Shown piece by piece: positions 23,601 through 32,941 of a DNA stretch of 55,169 nucleotides. The first letter of the stretch is position 1. Each line of letters opens with the position of its first letter. The DNA comes from an uncultured Bacilli bacterium. Lineage in GTDB: Bacteria; Bacillota_I; Bacilli_A; RF39; UBA660. The translations under genes and the position numbers were made by a program. The notes under the pieces are model-generated. The model was not told where the DNA came from. It ran no database searches and saw only the letters and a list, made by a program, of their open reading frames with translations. Location: the NCBI GenBank assembly GCA_947632115.1, contig CANROB010000008.1, positions 1 through 55,169 of the forward strand, written 5' to 3'.

Positions 23601-25826
23601 TTACATTTCTACCTTCTTTATACTACTATCTAATAATTTTTGTAGCAAATCTGTCTTTCGTATATTTTCCTGTTCATTATGTACACTATAAGTGAAAGCA
23701 TCTACTTCGCCAATTAAGATTAATTTTTTCTTAGCGCGTGTAATTCCAGTATAAATAAGTTTACGATAAAGCATTCTTTGATAAGAAGTACTAAGAGGCA
23801 TGACTACTACATCAAATTCACTACCTTGTGATTTATGGATACTAATAATAAATCCATGCTTGATATTCATAAAATCTTTCGGCTGATAAGTCACTAAATT
23901 ACCGTCAAAATCAATGGTTATTTCATTTTTTCCACTTTTTGTCATGCTAGCTTTTTGAATACTTTCAATAATGCCAATATCCCCATTAAAAACATTTTCA
24001 TCTGGAACATTGACTAATTGTAAGACCTTATCTTGTTCTCTAAAAATAACATCTCCCACTTTTAATTCATTTTTTGTTTTACTTGGAGGATTAAAAACTT
24101 CTTGCAATACTTTATTTAGATTATCAATACCATTTACTCCTGCATACATAGGAGCCATTACTTGTACTTTTCTATAATCATATCCGTGTTCCAAAATTTG
24201 ACGACATATTTTTGGTAAATTCATCAAAATGGCATTAGAAGAACAAGGTAAGAAAGTATAATCATCCCTCGTTCTTAAAAAGTCTCCCAATTGGTTTTCT
24301 CGAATTTCACAAGCTAATTCAGGAATATAACTATCCTCTTTTTGTCGGTAGAGATGATCTAGTTGAATAACATCTACTAAACCACTATCGATAAAGTCTT
24401 TTAATAACATTCCTGGTCCTACACTAGGAAGTTGATTGGCATCTCCTACCAATACCACTTGAATATCACTAGTGAGTCCTCTAAATAAACTATCCATCAA
24501 AGATATATCAATCATGCTTACTTCATCAATAATAATGAATTTACTAAAATCAGGGTCATACTCATTAACTGCGAAATGATTGGTTTCTTTATTCCATTTT
24601 AAAAAACGGTGAATCGTACTAGCAGGAAAATTTGTTGATTCTGCCATTCTCTTACTAGCTCTTCCTGTTGGCGCTAATAAAGCAATTTCGTTAGTTGCCT
24701 CTTTTAAAGAAATCTGATTTAAGGTTGTATAAAGCTCTACAATGGCTTTAATAATGGTAGTCTTTCCTGTTCCTGGACCACCCGTAATAATAACAATATT
24801 ATTTTTTAACGCTTTTTCAATAGCTTCTTTTTGCTTTTTGTTATAAGAAATTTGATTATTTTTTTCTAATAACGCTAATTCTTCCGTAAAATTTTTATAT
24901 TTTTTCTTCTTTTTTTGAAGTAAAAAATTGATTTTTTCAACAATCGTATATTCTGCCTCGAAAATCTCCTCTAAATAATATTTATCCCCTTCTATTTCTA
25001 CTTTCCTCTCGCCATTTAATTCACATAACAATTCTTCTACTAATTTACTATCGACATCAAATCCTAAGTACTGGGAAACAGATTCCGTAATCTCTCCTAA
25101 ATGTAAATACGTATCTCCATTTTTATAAGTTAGTTCCTTCATCATATAGTAAATACATGCTTTGATACGTAAATCATTATCGATAGTTAGCTCTTTATCG
25201 CGGACAATACGGTCAACTTTTAAAAAAGAAATCTCTTCAATATCTTCTAAAACCCTATAGATATTGTGCTCCAAAATCATCATCGTATTCCCTTTATAAG
25301 TATTATAAATTAAAAGAGCATCCCTCATCACAAAACCAAGTTCTGTTAAATAAACAATCATTTTATGACTTTCTTCATATTTTGATAATGTCTGATAAAT
25401 ACTATCAGCCTTTTTCATCGTCATTTTTGGAACTAATAGGAGATTATTTTTATCCTCTAATATTCTATCTAGCGCATTTTCTCCTAACGTATCTACAATA
25501 GATAGCGCTAATTTCTCACCAACCCCTTTAAATAGATCACTCGCCAGAAATTCTACAATTCCATCTTTATCCTCTGGTTTTATCCGTTCATAACGACTCA
25601 CCTTAAATTGATGCCCATATTTTGGATGAACAACCTCTTCTCCAAAAAAGTAATAATTCTCTTGATCATTTAACTCAGAAAAATATCCCGTAAACGTAAT
25701 CAATTTATTAATATAATCCTTCATGGATTCTATGTTAGTATCTTTTACTTTAAAAAGACCTATTACATATCCCTTATCTGACTCAAATATACTTTGTTTA
25801 TAGGTTCCCATAATAAAGTTTTCCAT
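23601..25826 (-). CDS. recD2: RecD2-type ATP-dependent 5'-3' DNA helicase
   Basis: A superfamily 1B helicase of the stand-alone RecD type found in bacteria without RecBC. It acts in mismatch repair and fork protection. The N-terminal extension of about 300 residues contains the OB-like start (MGTYKQSIFESDKGYVIGLFK) and helix-hairpin-helix segments (FKGVGEKLALSIVDTLG). Walker A GGPGTGKTT is at about 349-357, the IIIDEVSM box later, then the UvrD-like C-terminal motif AITIHKSQGSEF-type (here FIISIHKSQGSEFD). The ATG at 25826 (MENFIMG) has AGGTGAT in front. An in-frame extension of 25 codons upstream lies across the terminator and is not coding. Length 741. Confidence 0.95.
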   Translation of the reverse strand: MENFIMGTYKQSIFESDKGYVIGLFKVKDTNIESMKDYINKLITFTGYFSELNDQENYYFFGEEVVHPKYGHQFKVSRYERIKPEDKDGIVEFLASDLFKGVGEKLALSIVDTLGENALDRILEDKNNLLLVPKMTMKKADSIYQTLSKYEESHKMIVYLTELGFVMRDALLIYNTYKGNTMMILEHNIYRVLEDIEEISFLKVDRIVRDKELTIDNDLRIKACIYYMMKELTYKNGDTYLHLGEITESVSQYLGFDVDSKLVEELLCELNGERKVEIEGDKYYLEEIFEAEYTIVEKINFLLQKKKKKYKNFTEELALLEKNNQISYNKKQKEAIEKALKNNIVIITGGPGTGKTTIIKAIVELYTTLNQISLKEATNEIALLAPTGRASKRMAESTNFPASTIHRFLKWNKETNHFAVNEYDPDFSKFIIIDEVSMIDISLMDSLFRGLTSDIQVVLVGDANQLPSVGPGMLLKDFIDSGLVDVIQLDHLYRQKEDSYIPELACEIRENQLGDFLRTRDDYTFLPCSSNAILMNLPKICRQILEHGYDYRKVQVMAPMYAGVNGIDNLNKVLQEVFNPPSKTKNELKVGDVIFREQDKVLQLVNVPDENVFNGDIGIIESIQKASMTKSGKNEITIDFDGNLVTYQPKDFMNIKHGFIISIHKSQGSEFDVVVMPLSTSYQRMLYRKLIYTGITRAKKKLILIGEVDAFTYSVHNEQENIRKTDLLQKLLDSSIKKVEM

Positions 25827-25849
25827 CGAATCACCTAGACCTATTATAA

Positions 25850-25881
25850 CATAAAAAAGTATTTCTTTTTGAAATACTTTT
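25850..25881 (-). terminator. Second terminator between the repeat protein gene and recD2
   Basis: AAAAGTATTTC and GAAATACTTTT form an 11-bp stem with a 5-base loop and a T-run on the minus strand. Its tail leads into TATAAT (complement of 25843-25848), the probable recD2 -10 box, 18 bases before the ATG. Confidence 0.75.
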
Positions 25882-25912
25882 GAAAATTCATAGTCATACA
25901 ATAAGGTAACTA

Positions 25913-25947
25913 AAGAAAAAAGAAATAGTTAACTACACTATTTCTTT
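25913..25947 (-). terminator. Terminator after the cysteine-repeat protein gene
   Basis: AAAGAAATAG and CTATTTCTTT form a perfect stem followed by a T-rich run on the minus strand. The 5' arm overlaps the stop at 25938. Confidence 0.8.
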
Positions 25948-27290
25948 GTACATTCTATTTTATCATCAGAATACTGAAGTACACCATCATCATCGTACCA
26001 TGAAGATATTGTACCGGAACAAGTTATAATCCAATAACCATATTTTTTTCCGTATTCTTCATTATATTCTCCATAATCTCCAGCATCAAAGGTACATGGC
26101 TCTTTAGCAGTACAATTTCTTTTATAAGTTTCCTTCATATCATTTCCATTATCGTCCATTCCAAGATTTTCCATCTCATTTTTAAAATTCTCACGAATAA
26201 TCCATTTTCTTTCCAATTCCGTTAATTGTTCCACTGGTTTTATTCGCTGTTTTGCGCCTTCTGAAACCCCATCATCACTATTACTTGGATCATTGATATC
26301 TGGAATTTCACCAGGATAAAGGCCATCTCCAACATTTGGAAGTTCTACTTCACCTTTACAGTTTTTATCACATTTGCCATCGCCATTCGTGTCACAATTG
26401 ACGTCACACTTACCATCGCCATTCGTATCACAGTTTAAATTACATTTATTATTACTGTTAGAATCACAGTTTAAGTCGCATCGGCCATCACCGTTAGCAT
26501 CACAGTTTAAATCACACTTACCATCTTGGTTAAAGTCACAGTTTCGATCACACTTACCATCCTTATTGTTATCACAATTGGTATCGCAAACGCCATCCCC
26601 ATTCGTATCACAGTTTTTATCACATTTGCCATCATCATTCGTATCACAGTTGATATCACATTTGCCATCACTATTCGTATCACAGTTTAAATCGCATTTG
26701 CCATCACTATTCGTATCACAGTTTAAATCACAAATACCGTCTCCGTTAGCATCACAATTTCGATCACACTTGCCATCGCCATCAAGATCACAATTGGTGT
26801 CACAAACGCCATCGCCATCGGTATCACAGTTTAAATCACAAACACCATCACCATCGGTGTCACAGCTAGAATCACAAACACCATCACCGTCGGTATCACA
26901 GTTTAGGTCACATTTGCCATCGCCATTCGTGTCACAGTTGAAATCACAAACACCATCATTATCGGAGTCACAGTTTAAATCGCATTTACCATCGCCATCG
27001 GTGTCACAGTTTAGGTCACATTTACCATCACCATCGGTATCACAATTTAAATCGCATTTACCATCACCATCAAGGTCGCAGTTTAAATCGCAGATGCCAT
27101 CACCATTGGTATCACAATTTAAAGTACAAGAATTTTTATGTCCCCATATATTCTTTCCCCAATCATCGCCATGATCGATAATGAGATTTGTTCTAAAAAC
27201 TACAAAAAGAAGCGTCAACAACAAAATAATAATGATTCCAATTACTAGAATCCATTTCATATTCAATCTTTCGAATCTAATCTTTCCCAT
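25938..27290 (-). CDS. Membrane-anchored surface protein with 21 Cys/Asp 12-residue repeats
   Basis: A 450-residue protein. Residues 1-37 have a basic start and one transmembrane helix (signal anchor), so the rest is outside the cell. Residues 58-309 are 21 tandem 12-residue repeats with consensus NCDTDGDGKCDL. Each has two Cys and a DxDxDG calcium-loop pattern as in thrombospondin type-3 and dockerin-like repeats. Residues 310-450 are a Pro/Asp linker and a Cys-containing C-terminal domain (NCTAKEPCTF, ITCSGT, IECTKK). It probably binds calcium and is held rigid by disulfides. It is divergent from sigK, so a spore-envelope role is conceivable but only positional. The ribosome site is GGCGAT; TATAAT lies 21 bases upstream. 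Confidence 0.75.
   Translation of the reverse strand: MGKIRFERLNMKWILVIGIIIILLLTLLFVVFRTNLIIDHGDDWGKNIWGHKNSCTLNCDTNGDGICDLNCDLDGDGKCDLNCDTDGDGKCDLNCDTDGDGKCDLNCDSDNDGVCDFNCDTNGDGKCDLNCDTDGDGVCDSSCDTDGDGVCDLNCDTDGDGVCDTNCDLDGDGKCDRNCDANGDGICDLNCDTNSDGKCDLNCDTNSDGKCDINCDTNDDGKCDKNCDTNGDGVCDTNCDNNKDGKCDRNCDFNQDGKCDLNCDANGDGRCDLNCDSNSNNKCNLNCDTNGDGKCDVNCDTNGDGKCDKNCKGEVELPNVGDGLYPGEIPDINDPSNSDDGVSEGAKQRIKPVEQLTELERKWIIRENFKNEMENLGMDDNGNDMKETYKRNCTAKEPCTFDAGDYGEYNEEYGKKYGYWIITCSGTISSWYDDDGVLQYSDDKIECTKK
26364..27119 (-). repeat. Coding tandem array: 21 units of 36 bp
   Basis: Twenty-one consecutive 36-base units encode the 12-residue repeats. Units differ mainly at third codon positions and at the residues after CD and G (T/N/L/S; K/V/I/R), which suggests repeated unequal exchange. 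There are no spacers. Confidence 0.95.
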
Positions 27291-27340
27291 CGAATCGCCT
27301 ACCTTACATGTATTATAGCATAAAACTTTTCAATAAGAAA

Positions 27341-27370
27341 GATATGTTTTCAAAAATTTATCATATATTT
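27341..27370 (+). promoter_or_regulatory. Possible SigE-type promoter of sigK
   Basis: AGATATGTT (27341-27349), a 13-base spacer and CATATATT (27363-27370) resemble the sporulation SigE consensus (-35 near ATATT, -10 CATACAAT, 13-14 spacing). In Bacillus sigK is transcribed by SigE. No clear TTGACA/TATAAT pair is seen on this strand. Confidence 0.4.
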
Positions 27371-27387
27371 TAGTAGGAGTTTGATAT

Positions 27388-28080
27388 ATGTTTCAATTTT
27401 TAAAATGGATATTCCAAGATTTTAATCTCTTTTGTGCGGCTTATTCTAATCAAGTCTTTCCTGATCCCCTCACAAAAGAAGAGGAAGAATTCTACTTAGA
27501 AAAAGCCAGAAATGGGGATAAAGCAGCAAGAGATACCTTGATTGAACACAATCTTCGCTTAGTTGCTCATTTAGTCAAAAAATATGAACATCGAAAAGAT
27601 GAAGAAGATGACCTTATCAGTATCGGAACTATTGGTCTTATTAAAGGGATTGATAGTTATTCAGATCATCATAAAACAAGGCTTACTACGTATGTTGCTC
27701 GCTGTATTGAAAACGAGATTCTCATGTTTTACCGCTCTAATAAACGTAATAGCAAAAATATCAGTATCAATGAATCAGTTGGATTTGATAAGGAAGGAAA
27801 TGAAATTACTCTATTAGATATCTTAAAAACCCCGAATCCTGATTTTGCACTAGATATTCATACCCAAGATAATATTAAAAAAATCGATGAATATTTTCAG
27901 TTTCTCTCTCCCCGTGAAAAAGAAATTATAGAAAAAAGATATGGTTTAAATGGGCAAGACAAATTAACGCAAAAAGAAATTGCCAAATTCTATCACATAT
28001 CTAGAAGTTATGTATCTAGAATTGAAAAAAGAGCCCTTACCAAAATGTTAAGAGAATATATAAAAAATAAAAACAACTAA
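27388..28080 (+). CDS. sigK: RNA polymerase sporulation sigma factor SigK
   Basis: The late mother-cell sigma factor. Residues 1-27 (MFQFLKWIFQDFNLF...) are a hydrophobic pro-sequence like that of pro-SigK, followed by the conserved FPDPLTKEEEEFYL start of the mature part. Region 2 (EHNLRLVAHLVKKY, DDLISIGTIGLIKGIDSY, TYVARCIENEIL) and region 4 (LSPREKEIIEKRYGL, SRSYVSRIEKRAL) match SigK closely. SigE and SigG are less similar, and neither starts this way. The gene is whole, not split by a skin-type element. AGGAG precedes the ATG. It is the best evidence in the window that this organism forms endospores. Confidence 0.93.
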   Translation: MFQFLKWIFQDFNLFCAAYSNQVFPDPLTKEEEEFYLEKARNGDKAARDTLIEHNLRLVAHLVKKYEHRKDEEDDLISIGTIGLIKGIDSYSDHHKTRLTTYVARCIENEILMFYRSNKRNSKNISINESVGFDKEGNEITLLDILKTPNPDFALDIHTQDNIKKIDEYFQFLSPREKEIIEKRYGLNGQDKLTQKEIAKFYHISRSYVSRIEKRALTKMLREYIKNKNN

Positions 28081-28104
28081 AAAAGAGATTATCTCTCTTT
28101 TTTT
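28079..28104. terminator. Convergent terminator between sigK and the Fic gene
   Basis: AAAAGAGA and TCTCTTTT form an 8-bp stem with A-rich and T-rich flanks, so it can serve both strands. It lies directly at both stop codons. Confidence 0.8.
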
Positions 28105-29243
28105 GCTAATTCGATACGTTTTACTTTGGCTGGGTCTATCTCATACATAGAAGGATTTAGCGAGAATACACGATTATCTTTCTTAGGAATTTTCCTTCCT
28201 GGTAAAAGAACTCTTTTATCAATTAGTGGGTCTAGCATGGTTTTTATGATTTCTTCTTTATGTTTCTTTTCGTTTTGACGGTTATAGAAAGCAACAAAGT
28301 CATAATAGGTCATCTCCCCTTTCATAGAAAGGATATATTGCATGGTTTGGTAATCTAAAGAACTAAGAGGATTTCCGCAACTTTGAGAAATCATTTCTAT
28401 GATATGTTCTTTTTCTAATTCCTTTTTCACAGTAACCATCATATAGTTTAAGAAAAAAGTGACATTTTTATATTTTCTTACATCACGAATTACTCGGTAA
28501 TATTCCTGTTTTGCTAATTGAATTCCACGATTAAAAATAATAAATGGATAAGCTTTTTGATTCAAAAGATACCACATGGCCGTTGTTCTAGAAGTTCTTC
28601 CATTGATATCAAAATATGGATGAATATATAGAAAATAAAAATGGGCAATCTGAGAAACTAAATAAGTATCTGTTAGACTCTGTTGTTTTTCTTCTTCTCT
28701 TAAATAGGAAAATAACTTTTCCATCTTAAAAGAAATCTCGGATACCGGTACTCCTTCATCGGGAGGTTTACAAGGATTATCGGAATAAAAGATATAAACA
28801 GGAGCTTGCCTATAATATTCTCCCATCATGTTTCTATCACATTCCTCTAATAAACCATCTGATAAAATGTGATATAACTCTTTTAAATTATCTTCCGTTA
28901 ATTCCCTTCCCTCTAAGATATAACGATATCCCTTGTATAAATTTAAAATTCTTTTTCTTCTTGTCTCATCGCTTATTAAAAGTTTTTGATGAATGACATT
29001 ATCCACAAGAGATACATCATCTTGATATCCTTCAATGACATTATTTGCTTGAATTTCATGAGAAAATAAAACAGATTGAGAAAAAGAAAGACTTTTCATA
29101 TAAGACATATCCTCTAAAAAAGATTCTAATTCTTCTCTCATCGGTTTTAGGTCTCGCTCAATTAAATATAGTGAAGAATAGCCTAAAGGAAGTGGTAAAA
29201 TTCTATGGGTTTTATCACTTTTTTCCCATGTTATACTATTCAT
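28089..29243 (-). CDS. Fic-domain protein (AMPylase family) with C-terminal winged helix
   Basis: Fic enzymes transfer AMP or other nucleotide moieties to hydroxyl groups of proteins. The catalytic loop HPYFDINGRTSR begins at H208; the common form is HPFxxGNGRxxR, so the first Gly is Ile while His, Asp/Asn, Gly and both Arg remain. Near residue 70, NNVIEGY resembles the inhibitory helix of self-inhibited Fic proteins (S/TxxxE-G/N), with Asn in place of Ser/Thr. The C-terminal 90 residues look like a winged helix (MTYYDFVAFYNRQNEKKHKEE). It is a single gene with GGGGGA before the ATG. No antitoxin gene is adjacent, so regulation is probably by its own helix. Confidence 0.87.
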   Translation of the reverse strand: MNSITWEKSDKTHRILPLPLGYSSLYLIERDLKPMREELESFLEDMSYMKSLSFSQSVLFSHEIQANNVIEGYQDDVSLVDNVIHQKLLISDETRRKRILNLYKGYRYILEGRELTEDNLKELYHILSDGLLEECDRNMMGEYYRQAPVYIFYSDNPCKPPDEGVPVSEISFKMEKLFSYLREEEKQQSLTDTYLVSQIAHFYFLYIHPYFDINGRTSRTTAMWYLLNQKAYPFIIFNRGIQLAKQEYYRVIRDVRKYKNVTFFLNYMMVTVKKELEKEHIIEMISQSCGNPLSSLDYQTMQYILSMKGEMTYYDFVAFYNRQNEKKHKEEIIKTMLDPLIDKRVLLPGRKIPKKDNRVFSLNPSMYEIDPAKVKRIELAKKER

Positions 29244-29262
29244 GTAATTCCCCCTTACTTTA

Positions 29263-29290
29263 AAAAATAGGAAGTAACCTTCCTATTTTA
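29263..29290 (-). terminator. Terminator after ileS
   Basis: AAAATAGGAAG and CTTCCTATTTT form an 11-bp stem with a 4-base loop, with a T-run on the minus strand. It starts at the ileS stop codon. Confidence 0.85.
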
Positions 29291-32200
29291 TTTTGCTTTT
29301 AAAACAGTGAAGAATGTCTTATGTCCATTGATGTCGATTTCTTCTTTTGCTTTTTCACTCTTCGTAACACTTAAAGAAAGTGTTTCCTGTTGAATAAACT
29401 CTCTAAACTCTTCTATACAATCATCGATATCAGCATCTCCTTGATAGTATAAGTAAATTCTATCGGTTACGTTAAAATCACTATTCTTACGAAGTTGCTG
29501 TACTTTAGAAACAATTTCTCTAGCATTTCCTTCTTTGATTAAATCGTCTGTTAAAGTGGTATCAATAATCATAAAATTATTATTTTCCATACCAACATCA
29601 AATCCCTCTTTCGAAGAAATACGAATATCTACCATGCTAGGAGTAATTTCTTTTTTCTCTCCTCCTAACGTCATAGTAATACTTTTCCCACTTTGAAGAC
29701 TATTGATCTCTTCCATCTTTAACTGTTCTAGTTTTGTTTGGAACTCTTTCATAAGAGGTCCTAAAACCTTTCCTACCTCTTTAAAATTAGGTTTTAAAGA
29801 AATATTCATGTAATCATTTAAATCATCCACAAAAAGGACTTGCTTAATATTTAACTCTTCTTCAATAAGTGGTACTAAATCAGCAATAAGTTCTCGATTT
29901 TTGCCATCGATTAAAGCTTCGCTTAATGGTTGACGAACTTTAATTTTCTTCTCTTCTCTAACATAACGTCCAACAGAAATAAGATTACGAACTAAATCCA
30001 TCCGGTTCTCGATATGTTCATCGATTCTCTTTTTATTGCATTTTGGATAATCTGTCAAATGAACAGATTTTTCACCTGTCAAATTACGATATAATTCTTC
30101 TGCAATAAAAGGTGTAATTGGCGCGATTAACTGAGATAATCCGGTTAATACTTCATAGGTCGTAATATATACACTCTTCTTAGAATTATCTAATTCACTA
30201 CCCCAGAAACGATTTCTATTTCGTCTAATATACCAGTTAGATAAATCTTCTGATACGAAGTTTGATAAATAATGCACAACTTTGTTCAAATCGTATTCAT
30301 CAAAAGAAGCACGGACATCTTGAATGAGACGATTATACTTAGAAAGTAACCATTTATCAATTTCTTCTCTTTTTTGATAAGGTACTTCACAGTCTTTCGT
30401 ATCGATTTTATCAATATTGGCATACATAGCAAAGAAACTATACGTATTTTTAAGTGGATTAAAGAATTTAGAATATACTTCTTTTAATCCTGCAAAATCA
30501 AATTTTAATGGCGTCCATACTGGTGATACATAAAGTAAATAGAAGCGAACAGTATCAGAACCATATTCTTTAATCGTTGTAAATGGTTCAACAATATTGC
30601 CACGAGATTTACTCATTTTTTTGCCTTCCGCATCTAGTAATAAGTCATTTACCAAAACATTTTTAAATGGAGAACATCCCTTTACGAAAGTAGAAATGAC
30701 AAGTAAGGTGTAAAACCAACCACGAGTCTGATCGATTCCCTCACAAATAAAGTCAGCTGGAAATTGACTTTCCCATAACTCTTTATTTTCAAAAGGATAA
30801 TGATATTGCGCAAAAGGCATAGAACCAGAATCAAACCAACAGTCTAAAACGTCTGGAATACGGCTCATAGCCCCACCGCACTTCTCACATTTTAAGTGGA
30901 TATTATCGATATATGGTTTATGAAGGCCAAAGTCTTTCCCTATTTTTTCAATAGCCATCTCTTTTAATTCGGCAATCGAACCTACCATATGGGTATGTCC
31001 ACATTCGCATTTCCAGTAAGGAATTGGACTACCCCAGTACCGGCTTCTTGAAACATTCCAGTCACGAGCATTGCTAAGCCAGTTCGCAAAACGCTTCTCT
31101 CCTACATAAGAAGGATACCAATGAACTTTCGCATTTGCTTTTACTAGTTTATCTGTCATCGCACTAACTTTAATATAATAACTTGGCATAGAATAGTAAA
31201 TAAGTGGCGTATCACATCTCCAACAATGTGGATATTCGTGACTTATCTTTTGTTTTTTGAAAAGTTTGCCATTTTCTTTTAAGTAGGTAACAACTTCTTC
31301 ATTCACGTCATGAACAAATCGTCCATTCCATAATCCACCTACATAACATCCATCTTTACCAACTGGATTTAGGTAAGGTAAGTCATATTTTTTACCAACA
31401 TTCGCATCATCCTCACCAAAAGCAGGAGCAATGTGAACAATACCAGTTCCATCTTCCATCGTAACATAAGAATCACAAGTAACAAAGAATCCTTTTTTAT
31501 CTACATCAAAAGAAGGAATTAATTGCTCATATTCTTGGTATTCTAATTCTTTTCCTTTATAAGTTTTTAGGACTTTTGCTTCCTCTCCCAATACTTTTTC
31601 TACTAAACTTTTTCCCATGATAAACTTAGTACCTTTAGATTCTACTAAGGCATAGTCTTCCTCAGGGTTTACACAAAGCGCTACATTGGCAATTAATGTC
31701 CAAGGTGTTGTCGTCCAAGCAAGGAAATAAATATCTTCATCCTTTTTCTTAAAAGGAACAATAACCGTAATTGCCGTATCTGTCTGATAATTTTGAGCAA
31801 CTTCATGAGTAGCTAGACCTGTTCCACAGTGTGGACAATATGGTACTACTCTTGTTCCTTCATAGAACATACCTTTCTTAAACATTTCCTTTAAAATCCA
31901 CCATTCGGTTTCAATATACTCATTTTTATAAGTTAAATAAGGATGTTCTACATCAAAGAATTGTCCCATTTTACGAGTTAAATCCGTAAAAGCAGATTCA
32001 TTTTCGCGAACACTTTTCCGACACTCTTCATTGAATTTATCTACTCCAAGTTTTTCAATCTCTTTCTTAGAAGAAATTCCTAACTTTTTCTCTACATGGT
32101 TTTCAATAGGTAGTCCATGAGTATCCCATCCAATCTTACGAATAACTTTTTCCCCATTCATAACATGATATTTGGTAACAGAATCTTTTAAATTTTTGGA

Positions 32201-32386
32201 AACCATATGATGAAGTCCTGGAAATCCATTCGCAAAAGCAGGTCCATCATAAAAAACGAACGTTTTATTCTTTTCTCTTAGTTTCACTTGAGCATCATGC
32301 ATCGCATTGATACTCTTCCAAGATTTAGAAATAGCCTCTTCTACCTCACTCACTGGTCTTTTATCTAATTCTTTAAAATTTTTCAT
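29288..32386 (-). CDS. ileS: Isoleucyl-tRNA synthetase
   Basis: Charges tRNA-Ile. From ATG 32386 (MKNFKELDKR) the length is 1032 residues. The HIGH-region reads FPGLHHM (57-60 GLHH), the form also seen in Bacteroidetes-like synthetases, and KMSKS is intact near residue 600 (GKKMSKSRGN). Two Cys pairs (CPHC near 180 and CWRC/CEKCGG further on) may bind zinc. Length and motifs fit the IleRS2 (eukaryote-like) class, which tends to be less sensitive to mupirocin; that class assignment is inferred. AGGAGG lies before the ATG, which falls inside the last 14 bases of the CYTH gene. Expression is under the T-box upstream of that gene. Confidence 0.95.
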   Translation of the reverse strand: MKNFKELDKRPVSEVEEAISKSWKSINAMHDAQVKLREKNKTFVFYDGPAFANGFPGLHHMVSKNLKDSVTKYHVMNGEKVIRKIGWDTHGLPIENHVEKKLGISSKKEIEKLGVDKFNEECRKSVRENESAFTDLTRKMGQFFDVEHPYLTYKNEYIETEWWILKEMFKKGMFYEGTRVVPYCPHCGTGLATHEVAQNYQTDTAITVIVPFKKKDEDIYFLAWTTTPWTLIANVALCVNPEEDYALVESKGTKFIMGKSLVEKVLGEEAKVLKTYKGKELEYQEYEQLIPSFDVDKKGFFVTCDSYVTMEDGTGIVHIAPAFGEDDANVGKKYDLPYLNPVGKDGCYVGGLWNGRFVHDVNEEVVTYLKENGKLFKKQKISHEYPHCWRCDTPLIYYSMPSYYIKVSAMTDKLVKANAKVHWYPSYVGEKRFANWLSNARDWNVSRSRYWGSPIPYWKCECGHTHMVGSIAELKEMAIEKIGKDFGLHKPYIDNIHLKCEKCGGAMSRIPDVLDCWFDSGSMPFAQYHYPFENKELWESQFPADFICEGIDQTRGWFYTLLVISTFVKGCSPFKNVLVNDLLLDAEGKKMSKSRGNIVEPFTTIKEYGSDTVRFYLLYVSPVWTPLKFDFAGLKEVYSKFFNPLKNTYSFFAMYANIDKIDTKDCEVPYQKREEIDKWLLSKYNRLIQDVRASFDEYDLNKVVHYLSNFVSEDLSNWYIRRNRNRFWGSELDNSKKSVYITTYEVLTGLSQLIAPITPFIAEELYRNLTGEKSVHLTDYPKCNKKRIDEHIENRMDLVRNLISVGRYVREEKKIKVRQPLSEALIDGKNRELIADLVPLIEEELNIKQVLFVDDLNDYMNISLKPNFKEVGKVLGPLMKEFQTKLEQLKMEEINSLQSGKSITMTLGGEKKEITPSMVDIRISSKEGFDVGMENNNFMIIDTTLTDDLIKEGNAREIVSKVQQLRKNSDFNVTDRIYLYYQGDADIDDCIEEFREFIQQETLSLSVTKSEKAKEEIDINGHKTFFTVLKAK

Positions 32387-32930
32387 TATTTTCCTCCCTC
32401 TCAAATCGTAAATCGGTAATCTCTTCTTTTGAGTGACCGTATAATCCATAAATACTTTCTACATCCAAAGTCGCTATTTTTTCCTTTGAAATCTCTAACT
32501 TTTCCATTGCTTGATACACTTCTTTTTCGTTTTTCCCTTCAATTTCCATATACGTTGGAAGCATTGGCCAAGTATCAAAATCAATTTCAACGCCATCTAA
32601 GTTGTATTGAATTCGTCTATTTTCTTGAAAGCCTTTTGGAGTATATCCAAGTTCCAATAGAATTTGGTTCGTCTTTTCAAAATCATCCACGACAATCTCT
32701 AATTCCTTTGTTCCATCGATTGTTTTCTTTTTAATATCTTTTATTGTTAAAGTTGTTTTTTGACCATTCGTTCGAAGACGTATCCATTTGCCAGATTGAA
32801 CAGGATAAAAATCATATACATATCTTTTCTGTAAAGAAGAAAATTTTAAAGAAGCCCCTAAAGATTCTAGCTTATGAATCATTTCTGTTTGATCAATTTC
32901 TAGAACCCTTACTTCATATTCTGTTTGCAT
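32373..32930 (-). CDS. CYTH-domain protein (adenylate cyclase class IV / triphosphatase family)
   Basis: Members bind triphosphate compounds in a beta-tunnel and hydrolyse inorganic or thiamine triphosphate or make cAMP. The family hallmark EYEVR (ExExK/R) is at residues 4-8, followed by further tunnel-lining residues: WIRLRTNG, TLTIKD, KELEIVVDD, and the late YMEIEG. At 185 residues it is a single-domain protein. The start codon is preceded by AAGGAGG placed directly after the U-run of the T-box terminator, so translation of this gene and ileS depends on antitermination. Linking a CYTH enzyme to isoleucine starvation is unusual. Its substrate is not known. Confidence 0.85.
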   Translation of the reverse strand: MQTEYEVRVLEIDQTEMIHKLESLGASLKFSSLQKRYVYDFYPVQSGKWIRLRTNGQKTTLTIKDIKKKTIDGTKELEIVVDDFEKTNQILLELGYTPKGFQENRRIQYNLDGVEIDFDTWPMLPTYMEIEGKNEKEVYQAMEKLEISKEKIATLDVESIYGLYGHSKEEITDLRFEREENNEKF

Positions 32931-32941
32931 AATCCCTCCTT

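Noticed and set aside
26364..27119. 36-base periodic repeats suggesting a CRISPR array
   Set aside because: The units are contiguous with no spacers and lie in one open frame that encodes regular 12-residue repeats; no cas gene is near.
26374..27174. Long plus-strand frame of 266 codons rich in Ser-Gln-Pro repeats
   Set aside because: It is the exact antisense of the 36-base coding array of the minus-strand surface protein, has no ribosome site, and its repeat pattern follows from the array.
28089..29243. Fic toxin-antitoxin module
   Set aside because: No FicA/Phd-like gene is adjacent; the protein carries its own candidate inhibitory helix, so a self-inhibited Fic is more likely.
32387..32449. 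21-codon N-terminal extension of IleS
   Set aside because: It lies in the coding end of the CYTH gene; the ATG at 32386 has a clear AGGAGG and matches the family start.
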